A stretch of 64,000 nucleotides of DNA from SG8-40 sp963792855 (GCA_963792855.1 CAWBXZ010000006.1:424629-488628), one strand, 5' to 3'. Positions 26,268 to 36,259 are shown, counted from the stretch's first letter. Notes: generated from the letters alone by a model not told the origin. Numbers and translations: made by a program.

Positions 26268-28664
26268 ATGATCAAGCTCGAAGTCGACGGCAAGACGGTC
26301 GAGATCGCCGAACACAGTACGGTGATGGATGCCGCCAACAAGCTGGGCATCTACGTGCCGCATTTCTGCTATCACAAGAAACTCTCGATTGCAGCCAATT
26401 GCCGCATGTGCCTGGTGCAGGTGGAAAAAGCGCCCAAGCCGCTGCCGGCCTGTGCAACCCCTGTCACCGAGGGCATGAAAGTCTGGACGCACTCCGAATT
26501 GGCGGTCAACGCCCAGAAGGCCGTGATGGAGTTTCTGCTAATCAATCATCCGCTCGACTGCCCTATTTGCGATCAGGGCGGCGAGTGCCAGTTGCAGGAC
26601 CTGGCAGTTGGTTATGGCGGGTCGAGTTCGCGGTTTCACGAGGGTAAGCGCGTCGTCGCTCACAAGGACCTCGGGCCGCTGGTGTCGGCCGAAGAAATGT
26701 CGCGTTGCATCCACTGCACGCGCTGTGTGCGTTTCGGTCAGGAGATCGCCGGAATTATGGAACTCGGCATGGCTGGCCGGGGCGAACACTCCGAAATCAT
26801 GGCGTTCGTGGGGCACACGGTAGATTCGGAACTGTCGGGAAACATGATCGACGTGTGCCCGGTAGGAGCACTCACGTCGAAGCCGTTTCGCTACAGCGCG
26901 CGCACCTGGGAATTGTCACGCCGTCGTTCGGTATCGCCCCACGACAGTCTGGGATCAAATTTCGTGGTGCAGGTCAAACAGAACCAGGTCATGCGGGTGC
27001 TGCCGCGCGAGAACGACGATGTCAACGAATGCTGGCTGTCCGATCGTGACCGCTTTTCCTACGAGGGTCTCAATTCGAGCGAGCGGCTGACTTCGCCGAT
27101 GCTAAAGCGCGCCGGACGCTGGCAGGAAGTCGACTGGGCGACGGCTCTTGAATACGTCACATCGGAACTGTCGCGGCTGCGCAAGGCGCATGCCCCGGCC
27201 GCGCTGGGCGCGCTCGCGACTGCGCAAGCGACGTCCGAAGAGTTTTACTTGCTGCAGAAACTGCTTCGCTCAATGGGCAGCGATAACGTTGATTTCCGGC
27301 TGCGTCAGCTCGATTTCTCCGGCGATGTGCCAGGCGCAGGCATTCCCTGGCTTGGCATGAAGGTGACGGAACTCAATGCGCTCGACCGGGTGTTGCTGAT
27401 CGGGTCGAACGTGCGCAAGGAACATCCGCTGCTGGCGCAGCGCATTCGACAGGCGGTCAGGAAGAATGGCGCGCACCTGAACGTGATTAATTCTGTTGGC
27501 GACGATTTGCTGGTGCGTACTCACGGGCGCGCAATCGTTGCCCCCGGACGCATTGCCGACACGATCGCCGCAGTGGCGAAAGCGGCCGCCGAGCGCGCTG
27601 GTATCAGCGTTGCGCCGGAGATTGCGCAGGCCGTTGTCGATGACAACGCGAGGCAAATCGCCGAGAGTCTTTCTGCCGGCGAAAAAAAGGCGATATTGCT
27701 GGGCAATCTGGCGCAACAGCATCCGCAATGGTCGCGCATCCGATCGCTTGCCAATCTGCTTGGTTCGATTGTTGGCAGCCGGGTTGGCGTGCTGGTCGAC
27801 GGCGCCAACACGCTTGGCGGTTACCTTTGTGGCGCCGTGCCGGGCGTGACTTCCTCCGGGAGCAACCCTTCCGGACGCAATGCGCGCGACATGACAAGCA
27901 ATCCCCTCAAAGCCTGCATTCTGCTGCACGCAGAGCCCGACCTCGACACAGCGTTACCGCGGGCCGCGGTTGCCGCGATGCATGCCGCCGAACTGGTCGT
28001 CGCCATGTCGCCATACAAGCATCAGGCGCTCGACTATGCCCAGGTGCTGCTGCCGGTTTCGCCGTTTACCGAAACCGCTGGCACATTTGTCAATCTGGAG
28101 GGCCGGACGCAGCAGTTCAATGGCGTGGTGCCGCCATTGGGTGATACCCGCCCGGCGTGGAAGGTGCTGCGCGTAATGGGGAATTTGCTCCAGCTCGACG
28201 GGTTCGAATTCGAAACGATTGAGGACGTACGTCATGAGATGACGGACGCGATCGGCAACGTCGAGAAGCGCCTTGACAACAAGATGGTTGCGGCGCCGCA
28301 AAGCTTCGCAGGCGACCAGAAAACGACAGACCCGGACACGATCGAGCGCATTGGTGAAGTGCCTGTTTACCATGCTGACGGCATCGTGCGGCGTGCCGCC
28401 TCGCTTCAGCAAACTCGCGATGCCCAAATCGAATATGCCTGGATGAACGCAAACCTGATCGACCGGCTCGCATTGCAGACCGGAGACCGGGTGCGGGTTT
28501 CCCAGGATGGTGGCGAGGCAGTACTTGCGGTTGCGCGAGATGACCGGCTTCCTGATGGATGTGTGCGGGTCGCCGCGGCCACTCCTGCGACATCGCAGCT
28601 TGGCGCATCCTGCGGTGCCGTGAGTATCGAGCGTATTGCCAGTGCGGTGGAGGTCGAAAGCTGA
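26268..28664 (+). CDS. nuoG: NADH-quinone oxidoreductase subunit G
   Basis: NuoG (798 aa) is the large iron-sulfur subunit. Residues 1-80 are a 2Fe-2S ferredoxin domain (Cys34, 45, 48, 62). Next come the His/Cys cluster motif HPLDCPICDQGGECQLQD and 4Fe-4S ligands in SRCIHCTRCVRF and DVCPVGALTSKPF. The rest is a molybdopterin-oxidoreductase-like domain with no sign of cofactor function. Length is at the upper end of the usual range but undisturbed. Its stop overlaps the nuoH start (TGATG). Confidence 0.97.
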   Translation: MIKLEVDGKTVEIAEHSTVMDAANKLGIYVPHFCYHKKLSIAANCRMCLVQVEKAPKPLPACATPVTEGMKVWTHSELAVNAQKAVMEFLLINHPLDCPICDQGGECQLQDLAVGYGGSSSRFHEGKRVVAHKDLGPLVSAEEMSRCIHCTRCVRFGQEIAGIMELGMAGRGEHSEIMAFVGHTVDSELSGNMIDVCPVGALTSKPFRYSARTWELSRRRSVSPHDSLGSNFVVQVKQNQVMRVLPRENDDVNECWLSDRDRFSYEGLNSSERLTSPMLKRAGRWQEVDWATALEYVTSELSRLRKAHAPAALGALATAQATSEEFYLLQKLLRSMGSDNVDFRLRQLDFSGDVPGAGIPWLGMKVTELNALDRVLLIGSNVRKEHPLLAQRIRQAVRKNGAHLNVINSVGDDLLVRTHGRAIVAPGRIADTIAAVAKAAAERAGISVAPEIAQAVVDDNARQIAESLSAGEKKAILLGNLAQQHPQWSRIRSLANLLGSIVGSRVGVLVDGANTLGGYLCGAVPGVTSSGSNPSGRNARDMTSNPLKACILLHAEPDLDTALPRAAVAAMHAAELVVAMSPYKHQALDYAQVLLPVSPFTETAGTFVNLEGRTQQFNGVVPPLGDTRPAWKVLRVMGNLLQLDGFEFETIEDVRHEMTDAIGNVEKRLDNKMVAAPQSFAGDQKTTDPDTIERIGEVPVYHADGIVRRAASLQQTRDAQIEYAWMNANLIDRLALQTGDRVRVSQDGGEAVLAVARDDRLPDGCVRVAAATPATSQLGASCGAVSIERIASAVEVES

Positions 28665-29683
28665 TGGAGTGGCTCGCCGAAATCATCGGGGCACCGGCTG
28701 CGACGACGTTGTGGACGCTGGCAAAAATCGTCGCCATCGTCATCGCCGTGACGCTGTCGGTAGCCTATCTGACCCTTGCCGAGCGCAAGGTCATCGGCTA
28801 CATGCAATTGCGGCTCGGACCGAACCGGGTGGGGCCGAAGGGCCTGCTGCAACCGTTTGCCGACGTGCTGAAACTGCTGGTAAAGGAAATCATCATTCCG
28901 ACCGGCGCCAACAAATTCCTGTTCATCACGGCTCCGGTACTGTCGCTGATGCCGGCACTCGCTGCCTGGGCGGTCGTGCCTTTTACCGATGGCGCGGTGG
29001 TATCCAATGCCGACGCCGGCCTGCTCTACGTGCTGGCCATCACTTCGATGGGCGTGTACGGGGTGATCGTCGCCGGCTGGGCGTCGAATTCGAAATACGC
29101 CTTCCTCGGCGCAATGCGCTCGGCCGCGCAGATCGTCGCCTACGAGATCGCCATGGGCTTCGCGCTGGTGTGCGTGCTGATGATGTCGGGCAGCCTGAAT
29201 TTGTCGGCCATCGTCGATTCCCAGCGAACCGGATACGGTTTGCTGGGCTGGAACCTCCTGCCGCTGTTCCCGATGTTCGTTGTTTACTTCATATCGGCAG
29301 TGGCGGAAACCAACCGCGCGCCGTTTGACGTGGCTGAGGGCGAATCGGAAATCGTGGCCGGTTTTCATGTCGAGTATTCCGGCACCGCGTTTGCCGTGTT
29401 CTTCCTCGCCGAATACGCCAACATGATTCTCGTCTCGGCGCTGGCCGCGCTGATGTTCCTCGGCGGCTGGTTATCGCCGGTTCCTTTCATTCCGGACGGT
29501 TTTTTCTGGTTCGCAGCGAAAGTCGCATTCCTGTTGTTCTGTTTTCTGTGGTTCCGCGCGACTTTCCCGCGTTATCGCTACGACCAGATCATGCGTCTTG
29601 GCTGGAAAGTGTTCATCCCGTTGACCATCGTCTGGCTGCTCCTGATTGGCGTGCTGATGCGCATGAGCTGGTGGCCGTGGTGA
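28664..29683 (+). CDS. nuoH: NADH-quinone oxidoreductase subunit H
   Basis: NuoH (339 aa) is the membrane subunit that forms the quinone chamber entrance at the junction of the two arms. About eight helices are visible, with the signature ERKVIGYMQLRLGPNR, LQPFADVLKLLVKE, AETNRAPFDVAEGESE and ATFPRYRYDQIMRLGWK. The ATG at 28664 overlaps the nuoG stop; longer frames upstream lie inside nuoG. Confidence 0.97.
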   Translation: MEWLAEIIGAPAATTLWTLAKIVAIVIAVTLSVAYLTLAERKVIGYMQLRLGPNRVGPKGLLQPFADVLKLLVKEIIIPTGANKFLFITAPVLSLMPALAAWAVVPFTDGAVVSNADAGLLYVLAITSMGVYGVIVAGWASNSKYAFLGAMRSAAQIVAYEIAMGFALVCVLMMSGSLNLSAIVDSQRTGYGLLGWNLLPLFPMFVVYFISAVAETNRAPFDVAEGESEIVAGFHVEYSGTAFAVFFLAEYANMILVSALAALMFLGGWLSPVPFIPDGFFWFAAKVAFLLFCFLWFRATFPRYRYDQIMRLGWKVFIPLTIVWLLLIGVLMRMSWWPW

Positions 29684-29693
29684 GGGGGGGCAT

Positions 29694-30185
29694 ATGATCG
29701 ACCGCATCCGCAACTTCTTTCGCACGTTTCTGCTGTTCGAACTGGTGAAGGGATTGATGCTCACCGGGCGTTATTTCCTGGCACCGAAACTGACCATCCA
29801 GTTCCCGGAAGAGAAAACACCGCAAAGCCCGCGTTTCCGCGGCTTGCACGCTTTGCGCAGGTATCCCAACGGCGAGGAACGCTGTATTGCCTGCAAGCTC
29901 TGTGAAGCGGTGTGTCCGGCGCTGGCGATCACCATCGAATCGGAAAAGCGCGACGACAATACGCGGCGCACGACGCGTTACGACATTGATCTGACCAAGT
30001 GCATATTTTGTGGATTCTGCGAGGAGTCATGCCCGGTCGATTCGATCGTGGAGACGCGCATCCTCGAGTATCACGGAGAGCGCCGTGGCGACCTCGTGTA
30101 CACCAAGGAGATGCTGCTCGCCATAGGCGACCGTTACGAAGACGAGATCGCGAAAGACCGCACCGAGGACGCAAAGTACCGATGA
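29694..30185 (+). CDS. nuoI: NADH-quinone oxidoreductase subunit I
   Basis: NuoI (163 aa) holds 4Fe-4S clusters N6a and N6b. The two ferredoxin motifs are CIACKLCEAVCPALAI and CIFCGFCEESCPVDSI, preceded by an amphipathic membrane-contacting segment (FFRTFLLFELVKGLMLTGRY). A purine-rich GAGGGGGG precedes the ATG. The 91-bp gap to nuoJ is the largest inside the distal operon and holds the perfect palindrome CCGTTTAAACGG at 30221-30232. Confidence 0.98.
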   Translation: MIDRIRNFFRTFLLFELVKGLMLTGRYFLAPKLTIQFPEEKTPQSPRFRGLHALRRYPNGEERCIACKLCEAVCPALAITIESEKRDDNTRRTTRYDIDLTKCIFCGFCEESCPVDSIVETRILEYHGERRGDLVYTKEMLLAIGDRYEDEIAKDRTEDAKYR

Positions 30186-30276
30186 CCCGGTTTGCCGCCA
30201 CGCCGATTCGCTTTGTGTTTCCGTTTAAACGGCCCGGATTGACACGGGCTTTCCTCTTGTCTGCCTGCTAGCCGAT

Positions 30277-30897
30277 ATGGATTTCGAAAAAGGCGCATTC
30301 TATTTTTTCGCGACAATACTGGTCCTTGCCGCGCTGCGGGTGATCACGGCGCGCAATCCGGTCCACGCGGCGCTGTCGCTGGTGCTGGCATTCTTCACCG
30401 CGGCCGCGCTGTGGTTGCTGCTTGAGGCCGAGTTTCTCGCCATTGCCCTGGTGCTGGTATACGTGGGCGCGGTGATGGTGCTGTTTCTGTTCGTCGTCAT
30501 GATGCTGGATATCAACCTGGACCGGTTGCGAGAAGGCTATTGGGACTATCTGCTGCCGGCTCTGGTCGTGGCGGGCGTGATGGTGATGGAAATGGCGGTG
30601 ATTCTGGGCGGGCGGTATTTCAGTTTGTCAGCGATGCCAAAACCGGCCGGAGCGGGCGCCGATTACAGCAACACGCGCGAGCTGGGCGGGATTCTCTACA
30701 CCGATTACGTTTATGCGTTCGAGATCGCGGCGGTCATTTTGCTGGTGGCGATTGTGGCCGCCATCGCGCTGACGCTTCGCAAGCGCAAGGACAACAAGTA
30801 TCAGGCGCCTTCGAAGCAGGTATCCATCCGCAGGCAGGACCGGGTCAGACTCGTGTCGATGCCGCCTGAAAAACGCGACTCGGGAGACGCGTCTTGA
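30277..30897 (+). CDS. nuoJ: NADH-quinone oxidoreductase subunit J
   Basis: NuoJ (206 aa) is a five-helix membrane subunit; helix 3 contains the pi-bulge important for coupling. AFYFFATILVLAALRVITAR, NPVHAALSLVLAFFTAAALW, FLAIALVLVYVGAVMVLFLF and VMMLDI are typical. The C-terminal 35 residues are a charged extension (RKRKDNKYQAPSKQVSIRR). No obvious ribosome-binding site precedes the ATG. It overlaps nuoK as TTGA. Confidence 0.95.
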   Translation: MDFEKGAFYFFATILVLAALRVITARNPVHAALSLVLAFFTAAALWLLLEAEFLAIALVLVYVGAVMVLFLFVVMMLDINLDRLREGYWDYLLPALVVAGVMVMEMAVILGGRYFSLSAMPKPAGAGADYSNTRELGGILYTDYVYAFEIAAVILLVAIVAAIALTLRKRKDNKYQAPSKQVSIRRQDRVRLVSMPPEKRDSGDAS

Positions 30898-31199
30898 TCC
30901 CGCTTTCCAGTTACCTGATTCTCGGCGCGATCCTGTTTTCCATCAGCATCGTCGGCATATTCCTCAATCGCAAGAACGTCATCATTGTGTTGATGGCGAT
31001 CGAGCTGATGTTGCTCGCGGTCAACCTGAACTTCATCGCGTTTTCCTACTTCCTGCAGGACATCGCCGGCCAGGTGTTCGTGTTTTTCATACTCACCGTC
31101 GCCGCCGCGGAGGCGGCGATCGGGTTGGCGATTCTGGTCGTGTTGTTCCGCAACATCCGCTCGATCAACGTCGACGATCTCGATCAACTGAAGGGATGA
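30894..31199 (+). CDS. nuoK: NADH-quinone oxidoreductase subunit K
   Basis: NuoK (101 aa) is a three-helix proton-channel subunit related to MrpC. The membrane glutamates Glu37 (MAIELMLLAVNLNF) and Glu73 (AAAEAAIGLA), equivalent to the functional pair in E. coli NuoK, are both present. It starts with TTG 30894, which overlaps the nuoJ TGA; GGGAG lies 8-12 bases upstream. Confidence 0.96.
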   Translation: MIPLSSYLILGAILFSISIVGIFLNRKNVIIVLMAIELMLLAVNLNFIAFSYFLQDIAGQVFVFFILTVAAAEAAIGLAILVVLFRNIRSINVDDLDQLKG

Positions 31200-31209
31200 T
31201 GCGGCGGCC

Positions 31210-33243
31210 ATGGATATGATGAACGTCTATCTCGTTGCCGCCCTGGCGCCATTGGCGGGCGCTGTCGTTGCCGGATTTTTCGGACGCCAGATCGGCCGTG
31301 CCGGGGCGCACTGGGTGACGATCATTGGCGTCGCAGTATCGATGATTGCATCAGCGGTCGTGTTTCGCGACGTCATGCAGGGCAACCTCTTCAACGGCAC
31401 GGTCTACACGTGGGCGGCGGTTGCCGGATTCCAGCTCGAGATCGGTTTCCTGATCGACCAGCTTTCGGCCACCATGATGCTGGTCGTCACCTCGGTCTCG
31501 CTGATGGTGCACATCTACACCATCGGTTACATGGCCGATGATCCGGGCTATCAGCGCTTCTTCAGCTACATCTCGCTGTTTACCTTCTCGATGATGATGC
31601 TGGTGATGAGCAACAACTTCCTGCAGCTATTCTTCGGATGGGAGGCGGTTGGCCTGGTGTCCTATCTCCTGATCGGCTTCTGGTACACGCGGCCCACGGC
31701 GATCTACGCCAACCTCAAGGCATTTCTTGTAAACCGGGTTGGCGATTTCGGTTTCATTCTCGGCATTGCCCTGGTGTTCGTCTACTTTGGCAGCCTCGAT
31801 TATTCAGAAGTGTTCGAGCTGGCGCCCGGCAAGGCCGGCGACCTCGTCGGCAGCGCGATCGGGGTGCAATGGCCGCTGCTCACGGCGATCTGCGTTTGCC
31901 TTTTCGTCGGGGCAATGGGCAAGTCGGCGCAGTTTCCCCTGCATGTCTGGCTGCCCGACTCAATGGAGGGTCCCACGCCGATTTCCGCGCTCATTCACGC
32001 GGCGACGATGGTCACAGCCGGCATTTTCATGGTCGCGCGCATGTCGCCGTTGTTCGAACTATCGGAAACCGCGTTGTCCCTCGTTTTGATCGTCGGGGCG
32101 ATTACCGCATTGTTCATGGGTCTGCTGGGCATCGTGCAGACGGATATCAAGCGTGTCGTCGCTTATTCGACGTTGTCGCAACTGGGGTATATGACGGTCG
32201 CCCTTGGCGCGTCGGCCTACTCTGTGGCGATTTTTCACCTCATGACCCATGCTTTCTTCAAGGCATTGCTGTTCCTCGCCGCCGGTTCGGTCATCATCGG
32301 CATGCACCACGATCAGGACATGCGGAATATGGGCGGGCTGCGGCGGCGCATGCCGATTACCTGGCTGGTGTCGCTGATCGGTTCGCTGGCACTGATCGGG
32401 TTTCCCTTCTTTGCCGGTTTCTATTCGAAGGAAAGCATCATCGAGGCGGCCCACCTGTCGCAGACACCGGGAGCCGGACTGGCCTGGATCGCCATTACCG
32501 CAGGCGTGTTTATCACCGCGCTCTACACCTTCCGCATGTATTTCCTGGTGTTCGAAGGCAAGCCGCGCTATGAAGCGCATGCCGGGTCGGAGACGCATCA
32601 ACCGGAAATGGCGCACGATTCCGGGGCGGAGCACACCGACGGCGCGCATGGCCATCACGGTCCGGTCAATCCGCACGAATCACCGGGCGTCGTCTGGTGG
32701 CCGCTGATCGGGCTGGCGATTCCGTCCGTCATCATCGGCGCGATTGCGATCGAACCACTGCTTTACGGCGGCTTCTTCGGCGACAGTATCAGGGTGTTCG
32801 CCGAGCGGGATGTGGTTGCTGCCGTGGGTGAAGACTTTCATGGCTGGTTCGCGATGGGGCTGCACGGTTTTGCCACGCTGCCGTTCTGGCTGGCGATGGC
32901 GGGTGTTGCGCTCGCCTGGTACCTGTATGTGTATCGGCCCGATCTTCCTGCGAGGATCAAGCAGGCGGCGCAACCCCTGTATACGCTGCTGGACCAGAAA
33001 TACTACATGGACCGCTTCAACGACTGGTTCTTTGCCGGCGGTGCCCGTTCACTCGGGCGCGGCTTGTGGCGTTACGGTGACGTCAACATCATCGACGGCG
33101 TATTCGTTAACGGTTCCGCCAAACTGGTGGGCTGGTTAGCGGGCATCGCCCGCAAGTTTCAGTCGGGTTTTGTATACCACTATGCCTTCACCATGATCAT
33201 CGGCGTGTTCGTGCTGCTGACGTGGTGGTTCCTGCGGATCTGA
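31210..33243 (+). CDS. nuoL: NADH-quinone oxidoreductase subunit L
   Basis: NuoL (677 aa) is the distal antiporter-like proton pump, including the long lateral helix at the C-terminus. Typical segments are FFGWEAVGLVSYLLIGFW, NRVGDFGFILGIAL, AMGKSAQFPLHVWLPDSM, EGPTPISALIHAATMVTAG and MTHAFFKALLFLAAGS. A His- and Glu-rich loop (HAGSETHQPEMAHDSGAEHT) lies before the last helices; such a loop varies in the family. It is 10 bp downstream of nuoK. Confidence 0.97.
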   Translation: MDMMNVYLVAALAPLAGAVVAGFFGRQIGRAGAHWVTIIGVAVSMIASAVVFRDVMQGNLFNGTVYTWAAVAGFQLEIGFLIDQLSATMMLVVTSVSLMVHIYTIGYMADDPGYQRFFSYISLFTFSMMMLVMSNNFLQLFFGWEAVGLVSYLLIGFWYTRPTAIYANLKAFLVNRVGDFGFILGIALVFVYFGSLDYSEVFELAPGKAGDLVGSAIGVQWPLLTAICVCLFVGAMGKSAQFPLHVWLPDSMEGPTPISALIHAATMVTAGIFMVARMSPLFELSETALSLVLIVGAITALFMGLLGIVQTDIKRVVAYSTLSQLGYMTVALGASAYSVAIFHLMTHAFFKALLFLAAGSVIIGMHHDQDMRNMGGLRRRMPITWLVSLIGSLALIGFPFFAGFYSKESIIEAAHLSQTPGAGLAWIAITAGVFITALYTFRMYFLVFEGKPRYEAHAGSETHQPEMAHDSGAEHTDGAHGHHGPVNPHESPGVVWWPLIGLAIPSVIIGAIAIEPLLYGGFFGDSIRVFAERDVVAAVGEDFHGWFAMGLHGFATLPFWLAMAGVALAWYLYVYRPDLPARIKQAAQPLYTLLDQKYYMDRFNDWFFAGGARSLGRGLWRYGDVNIIDGVFVNGSAKLVGWLAGIARKFQSGFVYHYAFTMIIGVFVLLTWWFLRI

Positions 33244-33261
33244 CGGAGTGACCGAATAAAC

Positions 33262-34743
33262 ATGTTTGGCCTTGCGCCCTTGTCTACGGTGGTGTGGTTG
33301 CCCATTCTCGCCGGCGTAATCGTGCTGCTTACCGGCTCGGACCGGAATGCCGTTGTTGCCCGCTGGCTGGCGCTGATTGGCGCCCTTGCGGGGTTTGTTG
33401 TTGCTTTGCCGTTGTGGACGGGATTCGACCGGACGGTTTCGGGTATGCAGTTCGAAGAGTTCCGGCCATGGATTGAAACCTTCAACATCAACTACCACTT
33501 CGGCATCGACGGCATCTCGCTGCTGTTGATCCTGCTCAACTGCTTCACCACGGTGCTGGTTGTCATTGCCGGGTGGACGGTGATCCGCCAGCGCGTATCG
33601 CAATACATGGCAGCGTTCCTGATTCTCTCCGGCATGATGAACGGCGTGTTCAGCTCGCTGGATGCGGCGCTGTTCTATGTATTTTTCGAAGCGACGCTGA
33701 TTCCGATGTTCATCATCATCGGCGTGTGGGGCGGGCCCAACCGGGTATACGCCGCTCTGAAGTTTTTCCTTTATACCTTCCTGGGCTCACTGCTTACGCT
33801 GGTTGCGCTTATCTATCTGTATAACGCATCCGGCGGCAGTTTCTCGCTGCTTGATTACTATGCGATGCCGATACCGCTGGCAGCCCAGATTCTGGTCTTT
33901 CTCGCATTCCTTGCAGCGTTTGCCGTCAAGGTGCCGATGTGGCCGGTGCATACCTGGCTACCCGACGCACACGTCGAAGCGCCTACGGGAGGATCGGTCG
34001 TATTGGCGGCGATCATGCTGAAGCTCGGTGCCTATGGTTTCATCCGGCTTTCGCTGCCGATCGTCCCCGATGCGAGCCAGTATCTCGCGCCGCTGGTGAT
34101 CGGGCTGTCGTTGATTGCCGTTGTGTACATCGGCCTGGTTGCGCTGGTGCAGGCCGACATGAAGAAGCTGATCGCGTATTCGTCGATTTCGCACATGGGC
34201 TTCGTCACGCTTGGCATATTCATATTCAATCCGCACGGCCTCCAGGGTGCGGTGGTGCAGATGGTGTCGCACGGATTTGTATCGGGTGCGTTGTTCCTGT
34301 GCGTAGGCGTGCTCTACGACCGCATGCACTCGCGGCTGATTGCGGACTACGGCGGTGTCGTGAACCGCATGCCGGTTTTTGCGGCGTTTTTCATGCTGTT
34401 TGCGATGGCCAATGCGGGACTGCCGGGGACCAGCGGGTTTGTTGGCGAGTTTCTCGTCATCATGGGCACCATGAGCGTGAATTTCTGGTACACGCTTGCG
34501 GCGGCGACTACGCTGATTTTTGGAGCGGCCTACACGTTATGGATGTACAAGCGGGTCGTGTTCGGGGAAGTGTCAAACGAGAAGGTATCTGCGCTCTCCG
34601 ACATCAATGGGCGTGAAATTCTCGTGCTTGGTTTGCTTGCTCTGGTTGTGCTGGGCATCGGCATTTATCCCAAGCCAATGACCGACGTGCTGAACGCATC
34701 CATTATCGGACTGCTCGAGCACGTGGCGGTCTCCAAGTTATGA
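33262..34743 (+). CDS. nuoM: NADH-quinone oxidoreductase subunit M
   Basis: NuoM (493 aa) is the second antiporter-like pump. FGIDGISLLLILLNCF, FFEATLIPMFIIIGVWGG, VKVPMWPVHTWLPDAHVEAP, GSVVLAAIMLKLGAYGFIR and YSSISHMGFVTLGIF are characteristic and carry the conserved Glu and Lys residues of the proton path. It lies between nuoL and nuoN with short spacers and no sign of an internal promoter. Confidence 0.97.
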   Translation: MFGLAPLSTVVWLPILAGVIVLLTGSDRNAVVARWLALIGALAGFVVALPLWTGFDRTVSGMQFEEFRPWIETFNINYHFGIDGISLLLILLNCFTTVLVVIAGWTVIRQRVSQYMAAFLILSGMMNGVFSSLDAALFYVFFEATLIPMFIIIGVWGGPNRVYAALKFFLYTFLGSLLTLVALIYLYNASGGSFSLLDYYAMPIPLAAQILVFLAFLAAFAVKVPMWPVHTWLPDAHVEAPTGGSVVLAAIMLKLGAYGFIRLSLPIVPDASQYLAPLVIGLSLIAVVYIGLVALVQADMKKLIAYSSISHMGFVTLGIFIFNPHGLQGAVVQMVSHGFVSGALFLCVGVLYDRMHSRLIADYGGVVNRMPVFAAFFMLFAMANAGLPGTSGFVGEFLVIMGTMSVNFWYTLAAATTLIFGAAYTLWMYKRVVFGEVSNEKVSALSDINGREILVLGLLALVVLGIGIYPKPMTDVLNASIIGLLEHVAVSKL

Positions 34744-34795
34744 CCTTGCCTGGCAGCCGACCCGATGCCCAGTTAAAACGGAAACCGGAATAAAC

Positions 34796-36259
34796 ATGGA
34801 CTTCTCGATGATGGATCTGGCACCGGCCCTGGCAGAAATATTCCTGCTATCGGCGGTGTGCATCATTCTGGTCGCGGATCTTTTTATTTCCGACCAGCAC
34901 AGGCACCTCACCTATTGGGCGACGCAAATCACCCTCGTGATGACTGCCTTGATCGCCGTTGGCGGAACAGGGTCTGAACCGGTGTACGCGTTCACCGGGT
35001 TGTTTGTGGACGACGCTTTCAGCAGCATGCTGAAGGTCGGCGTGTGCCTGAGTGTCGCTGCCGGACTCGTCTATTCACGCGCCTATCTGGGCCCGCGCGG
35101 AATGTATCGCGGCGAGTACTTCGTCCTCGCATTGTTTGCAACGCTGGGCATGCTGGTGATGGTGTCGGCCAATCATTTCCTGACGCTCTACCTCGGGCTC
35201 GAACTGCTCAGCCTGAGCCTGTACGCCATGGTGGCGCTGGCGCGCGACTCGGCCCGCAGCACCGAGGCTGCGATGAAGTATTTTGTGCTGGGCGCACTGG
35301 CCTCGGGCATGCTCCTGTACGGCATGTCGATGATCTATGGCGCAACCGCTTCTCTGGAGATCGGTGACATCATTGCCGCGGTCCAGTCGGGCCAGTCCAA
35401 CTCGACCATTCTCAAGTTCGGGCTGGTATTTGTCGTGGCCGGAATCGGTTTCAAGCTCGGCGCCGTGCCTTTCCATATGTGGGTGCCCGATGTTTACCAC
35501 GGCGCGCCAACAGCCGTAACGCTGCTGATCGGAACGGCGCCTAAACTCGCCGCATTTGCATTCGTTGCGCGCCTGCTGGTCGAGGCGCTTGGCGCCGATG
35601 AACTCGTTGTCGAGTGGCGGCAGATGCTGGTGCTGCTCTCCGTCGCGTCGCTGGTGCTCGGCAATGTGGTAGCCATCGCCCAGACCAATCTGAAGCGCAT
35701 GCTCGCCTATTCGACGATCTCGCACATGGGATTCCTGCTGCTTGGCGTCTTGTCCGGGACGGCGCAGGGTTACGGTGCTGCAATGTTTTACGTTACCGCC
35801 TATGTGATCATGGCGCTCGGGGCATTCGGCATGATCCTGCTCATGTCGCGCGACGGATACGAGGCTGAGGAACTCGAGGACCTGAAAGGCCTGAATCAAC
35901 GCCACCCGTGGTATGCGTTCATCATGCTGGTGATGATGTTTTCCATGGCCGGGGTGCCGCCCACCGTCGGCTTCTGGGCAAAGCTTTCGGTGCTGCAGGC
36001 AGTCGTGTCCATCGGCTATGTCTGGCTGGCGGTGCTCGCGGTGCTGATGTCGCTGGTCGGCGCCTTCTACTATTTGCGGGTCGTCAAACTGATGTACTTC
36101 GACGAGGCCCCGCAACAGGGAACGATCGAGGCGGGCATGGACAGTCGCATGCTGTTGTCGGTCAACGGCATCGCCGTACTGGCGCTCGGGATAGTGCCCG
36201 GCGCGCTTCTGGCGATGTGTGAACGCGCGATCACGCTGTCGCTTCGCATCGCTTCATGA
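34796..36259 (+). CDS. nuoN: NADH-quinone oxidoreductase subunit N
   Basis: NuoN (487 aa) is the third antiporter-like pump and the last nuo gene. LGLELLSLSLYAMVALAR, SMIYGATASLEIGDI, GFKLGAVPFHMWVPDVY, HGAPTAVTLLIGTAPKLAAF and YSTISHMGFLLLGVL are typical. With this gene all fourteen subunits nuoA-N are present and intact. Its stop overlaps the start of a NUDIX gene (ATGA). Confidence 0.97.
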   Translation: MDFSMMDLAPALAEIFLLSAVCIILVADLFISDQHRHLTYWATQITLVMTALIAVGGTGSEPVYAFTGLFVDDAFSSMLKVGVCLSVAAGLVYSRAYLGPRGMYRGEYFVLALFATLGMLVMVSANHFLTLYLGLELLSLSLYAMVALARDSARSTEAAMKYFVLGALASGMLLYGMSMIYGATASLEIGDIIAAVQSGQSNSTILKFGLVFVVAGIGFKLGAVPFHMWVPDVYHGAPTAVTLLIGTAPKLAAFAFVARLLVEALGADELVVEWRQMLVLLSVASLVLGNVVAIAQTNLKRMLAYSTISHMGFLLLGVLSGTAQGYGAAMFYVTAYVIMALGAFGMILLMSRDGYEAEELEDLKGLNQRHPWYAFIMLVMMFSMAGVPPTVGFWAKLSVLQAVVSIGYVWLAVLAVLMSLVGAFYYLRVVKLMYFDEAPQQGTIEAGMDSRMLLSVNGIAVLALGIVPGALLAMCERAITLSLRIAS

